Notes: generated from the sequence alone by a model not told the origin. 57,217 nucleotides of DNA from Lachnospiraceae bacterium (GCA_900771995.1 CAAGQC010000058.1:1-57217); one strand, 5' to 3'; shown: positions 15,833 through 24,879, counted from the first letter of the stretch. Translations and numbers: made by a program.

Positions 15833-17338
15833 ATGACCATAGAAGAAATTCTTGCAGGAGAATCGAAGAATGTAGAGTTCAAAGAGAACCTGCCGGAGAA
15901 AAGCATCAAATATATGAAATCTGTGGTTGCCTTTGCGAATGGAACCGGAGGGAAAATCATTTTTGGAATTGCCGATAAAACCAGAGAGGTTGTTGGCTTT
16001 GACAAGGAAGATGTGTTCAAGAAAATGGATGCCATTGCCAATGCCGTATCAGACAGCTGTGAACCGGCAATTATCCCGGATATCACTTTACAGACAGTTG
16101 ATGGCAAGACTGTTATTGTGGTAGAGGTTTCTGAGGGCAGACAGCGCCCATATTATATCAAAGCTCTTGGCAGAGATGGCGGTGTATATGTCCGTGTTGC
16201 CGGAACTACCCGTCTTGCTGACGAGTATATGGTCAAGGAGCTGTTGTTTGAGGGCAGTAACCGCTACTACGATCAGGCTTTGTGTACGGGACTGAATATC
16301 ACGGATGACGATATTGATGCTCTTTGTAAAGCAATGAAAGAACAGGCAGTCAAGAATGCCCATAATGAGGAACAGAAAGCATCTATCAAAGATGTCGGCA
16401 GACAGCAACTGCGTTCCTGGGGCGTTTTGATTGAGCGTGATGGAAAAGATTATCCGTCTAATGCTTTTGCTATTTTGACTGGCAACGGAGGGCTTCATGT
16501 TGCAACGCAATGTGGTGTGTTCAAAGGGACAACGAAAGCAATATTTGTTGACCGCAGAGAATATACCGGTCCGCTTTGGGAGCAGATAGAGGAAGCATTT
16601 CAGTTTGTTTTGAGAAATATTCATCTGGGTGCGACCATTGTGGGAATTTATCGGCAGGATATATATGAGATTCCGCCGGATGCTATTCGTGAGTTGATTA
16701 TCAATGCTATGGTACATCGTAGTTATCTGGATCATGGTACGATACAGGTGGCGGTATATGATAACCGATTAGAGATTACTTCCCCAGGAAAGCTGCCAAT
16801 GGGACAAACGATGGAGCGTATGAAAGAAGGCTATTCTAAAATCAGAAATGAAGCTCTTGCGCATGCGTTTGCTTACATGAACCTGATCGAGCATTGGGGA
16901 AGCGGCATTCCAAGAATTATAGACAAAGTAAAAGCTGCCGGGCTGCGGGAGCCGGAGTTTATTGGTGGCGAAGTTGATTTGCGTATCAATATTTATCGAG
17001 GTCAGGTTGACGGCACTGTTGACCTCAATGACCTCAATAACGCCATTAAAATGCCGGATACTATTGATAAAATGCCGGATAGTGGCAAAAAAGTGCCGGA
17101 TAAAACAGAAATAGTGCCAGATACGTCTGAGAAAATGCCGGATAGTGAACGGGAACAACAAATCTATAAATATGTATTGGAAAATGGCTCTATTACTACT
17201 GCTGAAACAGTAGAGATTTTAGATGTAAAACATCGTAGAGCCAGAGCTGTCTTGCTGAATATGGTTAAGGACGGTTATTTGAGAAAAGAGGGTGCGGCAC
17301 GAAGCACAATTTATGTAAAAAATACGGAAGGGAGATAA
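15833..17338 (+). CDS. AlbA/Schlafen-domain putative transcriptional regulator
   Basis: 501 residues with an excellent AAAGGAGGAGG before the ATG. The N-terminus is an AlbA_2/Schlafen-type domain (about 10-130): EFKENLP at 15-21 and AFANGTGGKIIFGI at 33-46. A C-terminal ATP-binding region of the HATPase_c_4 type follows (RELIINAMVHRSYLDHGTIQ near 286, then NRLEITSPGKLP). A seven-residue repeat with MPD or VPD links this to a winged helix near 445-490 (TAETVEILDVKHRRARAVLL). The family is common in Firmicutes mobile islands and thought to bind DNA or RNA; the target is unknown. Confidence 0.85.
   Translation: MTIEEILAGESKNVEFKENLPEKSIKYMKSVVAFANGTGGKIIFGIADKTREVVGFDKEDVFKKMDAIANAVSDSCEPAIIPDITLQTVDGKTVIVVEVSEGRQRPYYIKALGRDGGVYVRVAGTTRLADEYMVKELLFEGSNRYYDQALCTGLNITDDDIDALCKAMKEQAVKNAHNEEQKASIKDVGRQQLRSWGVLIERDGKDYPSNAFAILTGNGGLHVATQCGVFKGTTKAIFVDRREYTGPLWEQIEEAFQFVLRNIHLGATIVGIYRQDIYEIPPDAIRELIINAMVHRSYLDHGTIQVAVYDNRLEITSPGKLPMGQTMERMKEGYSKIRNEALAHAFAYMNLIEHWGSGIPRIIDKVKAAGLREPEFIGGEVDLRINIYRGQVDGTVDLNDLNNAIKMPDTIDKMPDSGKKVPDKTEIVPDTSEKMPDSEREQQIYKYVLENGSITTAETVEILDVKHRRARAVLLNMVKDGYLRKEGAARSTIYVKNTEGR
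17051..17145 (+). repeat. Five-copy 21-bp repeat inside the AlbA-domain gene
   Basis: (A/G)TGCC(G/A)GATA occurs at 17051, 17072, 17093, 17114 and 17135, exactly 21 bases apart. It encodes (M/V)PD every seven residues. The period is whole codons, so copy-number change would lengthen or shorten the linker without a frameshift. Confidence 0.85.
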
Positions 17339-17472
17339 TGCAGGATGCGGTGCTTAAGGCATTGGGAGTAGAATGATCGAGGATATGTGAATTATGTAAT
17401 CTGTTATGATGTATAGAGTGCCAGAAACATGCAGATAATAACATATAATTTATGCGAAAGGGTGGTTACAGT

Positions 17473-18942
17473 ATGCTGAAACAGTGGATCCCGGCAGTGA
17501 AGCCGGAAAAAGAGGAACTGGAGAAACGACTGGATGCGGCGCAGGAGGAACTTGGGAGACTCCAGATGCAGATCAAGGAGCATAAGCTTCCAGTGCTGGT
17601 GTTGATTGAGGGCTGGGGGGCAGCAGGCAAGGGAAGTACCATCGGTGGGATCATTAAAAATATTGATCCGCGATTTTTCAAGGTGGCTTCCATGTCCGCA
17701 CCGACGGAGGAAGAGAAACGGAAACCTTTCCTGTATCGTTATTTTGTGAAAATTCCGGAAGCCGGGAAGTTCGAGTTCCTGGATTCCGGCTGGATGGATG
17801 AGGTGACGAAGGGAAGACTTCGGGGTGAACTGTCGGATAAGCAGTACGCGGAGCGTATCGAGAGCATCAAGCGTTTTGAACGACAGCTGACAGACAACGG
17901 CTATCTGGTGCTGAAGCTCTTTTTCCAGATCGGGAAAAAAGAACAGAAAAAGCGCCTGGAGGAACTGGAAGGCAGCAAGGACACCGCATGGCGCGTGGGC
18001 GAAAACGACTGGTGGCAGAACAAGCATTATGACAAATGCGAGGAAGTCTTCGATAAATATCTCACCGATACTAATGCTTCCGTAGCGCCCTGGTACATCA
18101 TAGACTCCGGAGACAAAAAGTGGGCGGAGTTACAGGTACTGGAGACCTTATGTAGTGGTATCCATGTGGTTTTGCAGAACGAGAGCCTGGCGGTCCCCAT
18201 TTTGCAGAACGTATTCCCTCTGGTGAAAATGCCGAAGCTGTCCGAGGTGGAACTGGACAAGGAGATCTCCGAGGAAGAATACAAGCGGGAACTGCGCCAT
18301 CTGCAAAAGAAGCTGAATGCCCTGCATTACCGCCTGTACCGTAAGAAGATCCCGGTAGTCATCGCCTACGAAGGCTGGGATGCTGCAGGCAAGGGCGGTA
18401 ATATCAAGCGGATCGCCGGAGCGCTGGATCCCAGAGGGTACGAGGTGCATCCTATTGCCAGCCCGGAACCCCACGAGAAAGCGAGACATTATCTCTGGCG
18501 TTTCTGGACGAGACTGCCCAAGACCGGACACATTGCCATTTTTGACCGCACCTGGTACGGCCGTGTCATGGTGGAGCGGCTGGAGGGTTTCTGCAGTACC
18601 AACGACTGGCAGCGGGCTTACAATGAGATCAACGAGTTCGAGAAGGAACTGTCCCAGTGGGGCGCGGTAATCATCAAATTCTGGGTGCAGATCGACAAGG
18701 ACACACAGCTGGAACGCTTCACAGAGCGGCAGAACACCCCGGAAAAACAGTGGAAGATCACGGACGAAGACTGGCGCAACCGGGATAAATGGGACCAGTA
18801 TGAAGACGCCGTGAACGAAATGCTTCAGAAGACCAGCACAGAGTATGCATCCTGGCATATTCTGGAATCTGTGGACAAAAAGTACGCCCGGATCAAGGCA
18901 CTGAAGATCGTCATTGCCGAACTGGAAAAGGCGTTGGGATAG
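17473..18942 (+). CDS. pap: Polyphosphate:AMP phosphotransferase (tandem PPK2 domains)
   Basis: 489 residues from the ATG at 17473, preceded by AAAGGGTGG. Two PPK2-type P-loop kinase domains are arranged in tandem. Domain 1 has Walker A GWGAAGKGSTIGG (47-59), domain 2 has GWDAAGKGGNIKR (301-313). The second domain has the complete Walker B/lid motif FDRTWYGRVMVERL (Asp358, Arg359, Trp361, Tyr362). The first has LDSGWMDEV at the same place (Asp104), lacking the Arg. Tandem PPK2 proteins phosphorylate AMP to ADP from polyphosphate; by family knowledge the C-terminal half carries catalysis. It is followed by a strong terminator. Confidence 0.9.
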   Translation: MLKQWIPAVKPEKEELEKRLDAAQEELGRLQMQIKEHKLPVLVLIEGWGAAGKGSTIGGIIKNIDPRFFKVASMSAPTEEEKRKPFLYRYFVKIPEAGKFEFLDSGWMDEVTKGRLRGELSDKQYAERIESIKRFERQLTDNGYLVLKLFFQIGKKEQKKRLEELEGSKDTAWRVGENDWWQNKHYDKCEEVFDKYLTDTNASVAPWYIIDSGDKKWAELQVLETLCSGIHVVLQNESLAVPILQNVFPLVKMPKLSEVELDKEISEEEYKRELRHLQKKLNALHYRLYRKKIPVVIAYEGWDAAGKGGNIKRIAGALDPRGYEVHPIASPEPHEKARHYLWRFWTRLPKTGHIAIFDRTWYGRVMVERLEGFCSTNDWQRAYNEINEFEKELSQWGAVIIKFWVQIDKDTQLERFTERQNTPEKQWKITDEDWRNRDKWDQYEDAVNEMLQKTSTEYASWHILESVDKKYARIKALKIVIAELEKALG

Positions 18943-18984
18943 AATTAGATTCCCAATGGAAATCAGATAAAAAGAAACTATGGC

Positions 18985-19013
18985 AAAAACCGTCTGCAAA
19001 GGACGGTTTTTGT
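18985..19013 (+). terminator. Terminator after pap
   Basis: AAAAACCGTC (18985-18994) pairs with GACGGTTTTT (19002-19011); the T run is part of the stem and continues after it. Confidence 0.88.
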
Positions 19014-19040
19014 TGCGTTATGATACGTTTTTGTTATAAT
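19013..19040 (+). promoter_or_regulatory. Promoter of hom
   Basis: TTGCGT (19013-19018) and a consensus TATAAT (19035-19040) with a 16-base spacer, about 94 bases upstream of the hom start. Confidence 0.6.
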
Positions 19041-19133
19041 GAAAAATAGTTATATTTTGAGACTGTACAAGGCACGAAAAATCCTTTGACTTAGGGAGAC
19101 AGCGTGTACGATGACAGGACGAGAGGAGAAGTC

Positions 19134-20420
19134 ATGGGCGAGAACCGTAAGATATATGCAGCATTATTGGGCGCAGGAACTGTAGGCAGCGGCGTGTATA
19201 AGCTGGCAGGAATGCAGGAAGAAGATATCTGCCTGAAAACAGGAGCACAGCTGGAGATCAAAAAGATCCTGGTGCGTAATCCGGGAAAAGTAAGAGAAGG
19301 AATCCCACAGGAACTGTTCACGGATAACTGGCAGGAGATTCTGGAGGACCCCGAGATCCAGATTGTCATCGAAGTCATGGGCGGCATCGAACCGGCCAGA
19401 ACCTATGTGGAAGAGGCTATGAAGGCTGGAAAACAGGTGGTCACGGCGAACAAGGATCTGCTGGCAGAGTACGGGGATCCGTTGTTTGAGATCGCCACGG
19501 AGAATAAATGCGACTTACAGTTCGAGGCGGCAGTGGCAGGAGCTATCCCCATTATCCGGCCCTTACGCCAGAGCCTGGCGGGAAGCCAGCTGACGGAGAT
19601 CATGGGAATCGTCAACGGTACGACGAACTATATCCTGACCAAAATGTCTGAGGAAGGCATGGGCTATCAGGAAGCTCTGGATATGGCTACCAGACTTGGG
19701 TATGCGGAAGCAGATCCCACGGCGGATGTGGAAGGCTATGATGCCGGACGTAAGATCGCCATTATGGCATCCATCGCTTTCAGCTCCCGGGTGACTTTCC
19801 CTCAGGTCTATACAGAGGGCATCACGAAGATCACCGCAGAGGACATCCAGTATGCGAAGGAGTTTGGCTATGTGATCAAACTGCTGGGCATTACGAAGCT
19901 TACGGACAAAGGAATCGAAGTCAAAGTACATCCGACCCTGATCCCGGACAGCCATCCCCTGGCCACGGTCAGAGATTCCTTTAACGCTGTGTTCGTGCAT
20001 GGACAGGCCTGTGACGATGCCATGTTCATGGGACGGGGCGCCGGACAGATGCCTACCGCCAGTGCAGTGCTGGGAGACGTTATCGACGTGATGCGTAATA
20101 TTATCCACGGAAGCTGCGGCAAGATCGGCAGCGACAGTCACAAGAAGCTGCCGGTGTTGGATGTGGAGGAGACAAAGAGCCGCTTCTTCCTGCGCCTGCA
20201 GGTGGAGAACCGTGCCGGTGCCCTGGCCAATATCGCCGGTGTCCTTGGCAACAACGATGTCAGCATCGCCCAGATGGTGCAGAAACGTAGCCACGACGGC
20301 ATTGCCGAGATCGTGGTCATCACCGATCTTGTGACAGAAAGACACTTCAATGACGCCATCCGCATCATGGAGGGAATGTCCGTCGTAAGAGAGATTTCCG
20401 GCATTATCCGGGTCTATTAG
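19134..20420 (+). CDS. hom: Homoserine dehydrogenase
   Basis: 428 residues from the ATG at 19134, chosen because GAGGAGA (19122-19128) is well spaced; a GTG at 19104 is also in frame. Catalyses NAD(P)H-dependent reduction of aspartate semialdehyde to homoserine for threonine and methionine. The dinucleotide loop GAGTVGSGV is near the N-terminus. GIVNGTTNYIL and EGYDAGRKIAI are catalytic-domain landmarks, and a C-terminal ACT domain (about 350-428) begins FFLRLQVENRAGALANIAG, allowing threonine feedback. Threonine is also the substrate of the IlvA in this window. Confidence 0.95.
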   Translation: MGENRKIYAALLGAGTVGSGVYKLAGMQEEDICLKTGAQLEIKKILVRNPGKVREGIPQELFTDNWQEILEDPEIQIVIEVMGGIEPARTYVEEAMKAGKQVVTANKDLLAEYGDPLFEIATENKCDLQFEAAVAGAIPIIRPLRQSLAGSQLTEIMGIVNGTTNYILTKMSEEGMGYQEALDMATRLGYAEADPTADVEGYDAGRKIAIMASIAFSSRVTFPQVYTEGITKITAEDIQYAKEFGYVIKLLGITKLTDKGIEVKVHPTLIPDSHPLATVRDSFNAVFVHGQACDDAMFMGRGAGQMPTASAVLGDVIDVMRNIIHGSCGKIGSDSHKKLPVLDVEETKSRFFLRLQVENRAGALANIAGVLGNNDVSIAQMVQKRSHDGIAEIVVITDLVTERHFNDAIRIMEGMSVVREISGIIRVY

Positions 20421-20463
20421 AAAATATGAAAATGGAAAGTTAGTGAAACTTCCCATTCAAATA

Positions 20464-20486
20464 AAAAAGGTGTAAAAAAGGTGTAA
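20464..20486. repeat. Direct repeat upstream of the ylxM-ffh promoter
   Basis: AAAAAAGGTGT occurs twice in succession (about 20464 and 20475), ending about a dozen bases before the -35 box. It could be a regulator site or an AT-rich upstream element. Confidence 0.4.
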
Positions 20487-20497
20487 AGAAAAAATAC

Positions 20498-20526
20498 TTG
20501 ACACCCCGGGCGTTCTATAGTATGAT
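20498..20526 (+). promoter_or_regulatory. Promoter of ylxM-ffh operon
   Basis: TTGACA (20498-20503), 17 bases, TATGAT (20521-20526). Transcription would start near 20533, which leaves almost no leader for an ATG at 20545 but a suitable one for the ATG at 20572. Confidence 0.8.
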
Positions 20527-20571
20527 AGCCAAGGTGCATATCGCATGACCTATAGAAAGGCACTGGATAAG

Positions 20572-20913
20572 ATGGACAGGATTTTGGAACAGAATCTGTT
20601 GTATGACTTCTACGGTGAACTTCTCACCGAGCATCAGCAGAGAGTGTATGAGGATGCAGTATATAATGATATGTCTCTCAGTGAGATCGCGGGAGAACAG
20701 GGCATCAGCAGACAGGGCGTCCATGATCTGATCAAGCGCTGTGACCGGATCCTGCAGGATTACGAGAGCAAGCTTCATCTGGTGGAACGCTTCATGGCGG
20801 CCAAGGAGAAGATCGGTGAGATCGAACAGCTGACTGCACAGAGTGACACGGATGCCGGGGAACGGATGGAACGCATCCGGGAATTATCCAGATCCCTTTT
20901 AAAGGAATGGTAA
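20572..20913 (+). CDS. ylxM: YlxM-family putative SRP regulator
   Basis: 113 residues from the ATG at 20572, with AGAAAGG eleven bases upstream. An in-frame ATG at 20545 is only about twelve bases from the predicted transcript start. A sigma-70 region 4-like helix-turn-helix is visible: LLTEHQQRVYEDAVYNDMSL, then SEIAGEQGISRQGVHDLIKR. The family is always next to ffh or ftsY, as here, and is thought to modulate SRP; the mechanism is not readable. Length matches the family. Confidence 0.93.
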   Translation: MDRILEQNLLYDFYGELLTEHQQRVYEDAVYNDMSLSEIAGEQGISRQGVHDLIKRCDRILQDYESKLHLVERFMAAKEKIGEIEQLTAQSDTDAGERMERIRELSRSLLKEW

Positions 20914-20923
20914 GGAGCAGCAA

Positions 20924-22303
20924 ATGGCATTTGAAAGTTTAACAGACAAACTCCAAAATGTTTTTAAAAACTTAAGAAGCAAAGGCCGTCTGACGGAAGA
21001 GGATGTCAAGTCCGCACTGAAGGAAGTCAAGATGGCACTCCTGGAGGCCGATGTTAACTTCAAGGTAGTCAAGCAGTTCGTGAAGGCTGTGGAAGAACGT
21101 GCTATTGGCCAGGATGTCATGAACGGTCTGAATCCCGGACAGATGGTGATCAAGATCGTAAATGAAGAGATGATAAATCTCATGGGCAGTGAGACCACGG
21201 AGATCGCCATGCAGCCCGGCAAAGCCATTACCGTTATCATGATGGCAGGTCTTCAGGGTGCAGGTAAGACCACAGCAACTGCCAAAATCGCCGGTAAGTT
21301 GAAGCTCAAGGGCAAGAAGCCCCTGCTGGTAGCCTGCGATATCTACCGTCCCGCAGCCATTGAACAGTTACAGATCAATGGTAAGAAGCAGGAAGTCGAT
21401 GTGTTCTCCATGGGAACGGATCACAAGCCTGCAGAGATCGCACAGAATGCCATCGCATATGCGGAGAAGAATGGTCACAATGTAGTGATTCTGGATACTG
21501 CCGGACGACTTCATGTGGATGAGGATATGATGGCAGAACTGCAGGAGATCAAGAAGACCGTCACAGTGCATCAGACCCTTTTGGTAGTCGATGCCATGAC
21601 CGGTCAGGATGCCGTAAATGTGGCAAAAGAATTCGATGAAAAGGTAGGCGTCGACGGTGTGATCCTGTCCAAGATGGACGGCGATACCAGAGGCGGTGCG
21701 GCACTTTCCATTAAGGCAGTCACCGGTAAACCGATCCTCTTCGTAAGTATGGGCGAGAAGCTGTCTGATTTAGAGCAGTTTTACCCTGACCGTATGGCCA
21801 GCCGTATCTTAGGCATGGGCGATGTATTATCCCTGATCGATAAGGCACAGGCCAACATCGATATCGATGAAGAGAAGAGCCGTGATATGGCCGGGCGCAT
21901 GAAGAAAGGGAAATTCGACTTCGAAGATTACCTGGAGAGCATGAAGCAGATGCGGAACATGGGCGGCCTGTCCAGTATTCTGGGAATGCTTCCCGGAATG
22001 GGCATCAAGGCATCGGACCTGGAAGGGGCCATTGATGAGACTCAGATGAAGCGCACGGAAGCCATCGTATTATCCATGACAAAGGAGGAGCGCCGGAATC
22101 CCAAGATCCTGACCCCTCAGAGAAAGCACCGTATTGCCAAAGGTGCCGGCGTGGATATCGCAACGGTGAACCGGTTTATCAAACAGTTCGAACAGACCCA
22201 GAAGATGATGAAGCAGTTTAGCGGCGGCAAAAAAGGCCGTGGCGGCATGGGCGGTATGTTCGGCGGCGGAAAATTCCCCGGTATGGGCGGCAGATTTTTC
22301 TAG
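20924..22303 (+). CDS. ffh: Signal recognition particle protein Ffh
   Basis: 459 residues. SRP54 homologue: N domain, G domain with GLQGAGKTTATAKIA (about 105-119), DTAGRLHVDEDM and SKMDGDTRGG, and a C-terminal methionine-rich M domain that binds 4.5S RNA and signal peptides. The protein ends in a Gly/Met tail (GGMGGMFGGGKFPGMGG). AAGGAG precedes the ATG and ylxM ends ten bases before it. Works with FtsY at 6078-7067. Confidence 0.97.
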   Translation: MAFESLTDKLQNVFKNLRSKGRLTEEDVKSALKEVKMALLEADVNFKVVKQFVKAVEERAIGQDVMNGLNPGQMVIKIVNEEMINLMGSETTEIAMQPGKAITVIMMAGLQGAGKTTATAKIAGKLKLKGKKPLLVACDIYRPAAIEQLQINGKKQEVDVFSMGTDHKPAEIAQNAIAYAEKNGHNVVILDTAGRLHVDEDMMAELQEIKKTVTVHQTLLVVDAMTGQDAVNVAKEFDEKVGVDGVILSKMDGDTRGGAALSIKAVTGKPILFVSMGEKLSDLEQFYPDRMASRILGMGDVLSLIDKAQANIDIDEEKSRDMAGRMKKGKFDFEDYLESMKQMRNMGGLSSILGMLPGMGIKASDLEGAIDETQMKRTEAIVLSMTKEERRNPKILTPQRKHRIAKGAGVDIATVNRFIKQFEQTQKMMKQFSGGKKGRGGMGGMFGGGKFPGMGGRFF

Positions 22304-22388
22304 CACGGTTATTTAACTTAAGTCCGATATGAACAATCAGTTCTTATCATATAAATTATTTTATTTTTAATTAATGGAGGAAAAAGAA

Positions 22389-22634
22389 ATGGCAGTAAAG
22401 ATCAGATTAAGAAGAATGGGACAGAAGAAGGCTCCTTTTTACAGAATTATCGTAGCAGATTCCCGTTCTCCCAGAGACGGTAGATTCATCGAGGAGATCG
22501 GTACCTACGATCCTTCCACCGATCCTTCCACCTTCAAGATCAACGAAGAGCTGGCTAAGAAGTGGTTACAGAACGGTGCTCAGCCTACCGAGCAGGTTGC
22601 TAAGCTTTTCAAGGTTGCAGGAATCGAGAAATAA
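22389..22634 (+). CDS. rpsP: Ribosomal protein S16
   Basis: 81 residues from the ATG at 22389, with GGAGG about ten bases upstream. The start at 22374 would add MEEKE, which overlaps the ribosome binding site and is not family-like. MAVKIRLRRMGQKKAPFYRI is the textbook S16 opening. S16 binds 16S rRNA early in 30S assembly. The genes that follow (khpA, rimM, trmD, rplS) are its classical partners. Confidence 0.97.
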   Translation: MAVKIRLRRMGQKKAPFYRIIVADSRSPRDGRFIEEIGTYDPSTDPSTFKINEELAKKWLQNGAQPTEQVAKLFKVAGIEK

Positions 22635-22665
22635 GTTCTAAATATCTATTCATCGGAGGTGGATT

Positions 22666-22893
22666 ATGAAGGAACTAGTAGAAGTAGTTGCAAAGGCACT
22701 CGTTGATAATCCGGATGAAGTAGTTGTAACTGAGAAGACCGAAGGAAAAAATATCGTCCTTGAACTTCATGTAGCTGCGTCCGATATGGGTAAGGTGATC
22801 GGTAAGCAGGGACGTATTGCAAAAGCAATCCGCTCCGTTGTGAAAGCAGCATCATCCAAAGACAACACAAGAGTGGACGTTGAGATCGTTTAA
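22666..22893 (+). CDS. khpA: KH-domain RNA-binding protein KhpA
   Basis: 75 residues: a single KH domain with VIGKQGRIAKAIRSVVKAAS containing the GxxG loop (GKQG). KhpA usually works with KhpB/EloR in cell-elongation-linked RNA binding. CGGAGGTGG precedes the ATG. It sits between rpsP and rimM as in most Firmicutes, and a terminator follows at 22923-22958. Confidence 0.95.
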   Translation: MKELVEVVAKALVDNPDEVVVTEKTEGKNIVLELHVAASDMGKVIGKQGRIAKAIRSVVKAASSKDNTRVDVEIV

Positions 22894-22922
22894 TTTCGAA
22901 TTGAGAGATCCCTGACGTTGAG

Positions 22923-22958
22923 CGGAGAAACATACAGGTGTGTGTTTCTCCGTTTTTT
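22923..22958 (+). terminator. Terminator-like hairpin after khpA
   Basis: CGGAGAAACA (22923-22932) pairs with TGTTTCTCCG (22943-22952), followed by six T residues. rimM begins only 30 bases later with no clear promoter, so termination may be partial. Confidence 0.75.
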
Positions 22959-22987
22959 GGCTAAAAGCCGGAATGGAGTAAGACTAT

Positions 22988-23500
22988 ATGGAAGATCTGT
23001 TACAGGTCGGCATTATCACTTCCACCCATGGGGTGCGAGGGGAAGTAAAGGTATATCCTACCACGGATGATCCCAGAAGATTCCGCAGACTGAAGGAAGT
23101 TGTTCTGGATACCGGCAGAGAAAAAATGGATCTGGAAATCGAGGGTGTCAAGTTCTTTAAACAGTTTGTCATACTGAAATTTAAAGGACTGGACAACATT
23201 AATGATATAGAGAAATACCGTCAAAAAAGTCTGTATGTGACCCGCAAAAATGCGGTGCGCCTGCAAAGAGACGAGTACTTCATCGCCGATCTGATCGGAC
23301 TGAAGGTACAGGATGAGGAAGGCAAGGAATTAGGCACGGTAAAAGATGTGATCGAAACCGGAGCCAATGATGTTTACGAGGTGGAAATGGCAGACGGCAA
23401 GAGCCTGCTGTTACCGGCCATCAAACAGTGTATCCTGAACGTAGACGTGGAAAACGGACTGATGCAGGTACATGTACTGGAAGGACTGCTTGACTTATGA
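22988..23500 (+). CDS. rimM: 16S rRNA processing protein RimM
   Basis: 170 residues. The N-terminal domain opens MEDLLQVGIITSTHGVRGEV, the family signature. A C-terminal PRC-barrel follows (VYEVEMADGKSLLLPAIKQC). RimM helps mature the 30S head. Its stop overlaps the trmD start (ATGA), so the two are translationally coupled. Confidence 0.95.
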   Translation: MEDLLQVGIITSTHGVRGEVKVYPTTDDPRRFRRLKEVVLDTGREKMDLEIEGVKFFKQFVILKFKGLDNINDIEKYRQKSLYVTRKNAVRLQRDEYFIADLIGLKVQDEEGKELGTVKDVIETGANDVYEVEMADGKSLLLPAIKQCILNVDVENGLMQVHVLEGLLDL

Positions 23501-24879
23501 TGAAGTTTCGTATTCTGACCCTGTTCCCGGAGATGGTACAGCAGGGACTGGCAACCAGTATCCTGGGGCGGGCAGCTGAGAAAGATCTGATCTCCATTGA
23601 TGCGGTGAACATCCGGGACTACACACAGGATAAGCACGGAAAAGTGGATGATTACACCTATGGCGGCGGCGCCGGAATGCTGATGCAGGCACAGCCGGTG
23701 TATGATGCCTACCGGGCGGTGGCCGGAGACAGGAAGGTGCGTTGTGTCTATCTGACCCCACAGGGAACGCCCTTTACCCAGAAAAAGGCAAAGGAACTGT
23801 CCGGAGAAGAGGAACTGGTGCTGCTCTGCGGACATTATGAAGGGATCGATGAGAGAGTTCTGGAAGAAATCGTGACCGACTATGTTTCCATCGGAGATTA
23901 TGTCCTTACAGGCGGAGAACTGGCAGCGATGGTGGTAGTGGATGCGGTGGCGAGACTGGTGCCAGGAGTACTCAATAACGACGAGTCTGCCGAGACGGAG
24001 AGCTTCCATAATGATCTGCTGGAATATCCCCAGTATTCCCGCCCTGAGGAATGGCACGGGAAGAAAGTACCGGAGGTGCTTTTGTCGGGCAACCATAAAA
24101 AGATCAATGACTGGCGTCTGGAACAGTCCGAGAGACGGACGGAAGAACGCCGCCCGGACCTCTATGCAAAATATCAGGAAAAACAGCGGGTGATCAAAAA
24201 ACTTTCTTCGAAGAAACGTATCTTCATTCATATGATGGAGACACTGGCCAGGGGATGGGGAGAAGTCCTCTATGCAGAAGGAAAAAATGTACTGATCTAT
24301 CTGCCGGAGATCGGCAATGCCATGCTGAATGCGGAGGATGAGGAACATCTGGAAAAAATGCTTCCTCTGATTCCGACAGGAGTCAGGGAACACAGTATGG
24401 TGACTGTGACGGACCGGTGGAATGACCGGATCAGTGAGGCTTTGGGGTATCATGGCAGAATGCTGTGTTCCCAGGCCTGCTATACCAGAGGAGAACCGCT
24501 TCCGGTGAAGCATAAGGATATCCGGCAGCTGACAGAGGCACAGATCCCTTATGTGGCGGAACATTATTATCTTGGCTCTGAGGAATATGTTCGGGAGAGA
24601 ATCGGCGCGGGAGTTGTGTTCGGTATTTATATCGAGGAAAAGCTCTGCGGATTTATCGGCAGTCACGATGACGGCAGTATGGGAATGCTGTATGTGGAAG
24701 ATGCGTACCGCAGACAGGGGCTGGCCGCATCGCTGGAAGGCTATCTGATCAACCGGCAGAGAGAACAGGGCTTTGTTCCCTATGCGCACATTGTGGAGGG
24801 AAATGAAGCTTCTATCCGCCTGCAGGAGGGACTTGGACTGAATCTGTCGGAACCCGTGATCTGGTGGCTTTACAGATAA
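23497..24879 (+). CDS. trmD: TrmD fused to a GNAT-like domain
   Basis: 460 residues, about twice the usual 240. Residues 1-240 are a complete tRNA (guanine-37-N1) methyltransferase: RILTLFPEM, YGGGAGMLMQ, LLCGHYEGIDERV and the knot IGDYVLTGGELAAM, ending with YAKYQEKQ. It uses S-adenosylmethionine to make m1G37, which prevents +1 frameshifting. Residues from about 245 form a second unit with MLYVEDAYRRQGLAASLEGY, resembling GNAT motif A (R/Q-x-x-G-x-A), and HIVEGNEASIRLQEGLGL, resembling motif B. No frameshift or internal ribosome binding site separates the halves. What the GNAT part acts on is unknown. Confidence 0.9.
   Translation: MMKFRILTLFPEMVQQGLATSILGRAAEKDLISIDAVNIRDYTQDKHGKVDDYTYGGGAGMLMQAQPVYDAYRAVAGDRKVRCVYLTPQGTPFTQKKAKELSGEEELVLLCGHYEGIDERVLEEIVTDYVSIGDYVLTGGELAAMVVVDAVARLVPGVLNNDESAETESFHNDLLEYPQYSRPEEWHGKKVPEVLLSGNHKKINDWRLEQSERRTEERRPDLYAKYQEKQRVIKKLSSKKRIFIHMMETLARGWGEVLYAEGKNVLIYLPEIGNAMLNAEDEEHLEKMLPLIPTGVREHSMVTVTDRWNDRISEALGYHGRMLCSQACYTRGEPLPVKHKDIRQLTEAQIPYVAEHYYLGSEEYVRERIGAGVVFGIYIEEKLCGFIGSHDDGSMGMLYVEDAYRRQGLAASLEGYLINRQREQGFVPYAHIVEGNEASIRLQEGLGLNLSEPVIWWLYR

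Noticed and set aside
17339..17472. Short frame ATGCAGGATGCGG... of twelve codons after the AlbA-type gene, and a TATAAT near 17444
   Set aside because: Too short to judge as a gene, and the -35 for the TATAAT is poor. It may be debris of the island's edge.
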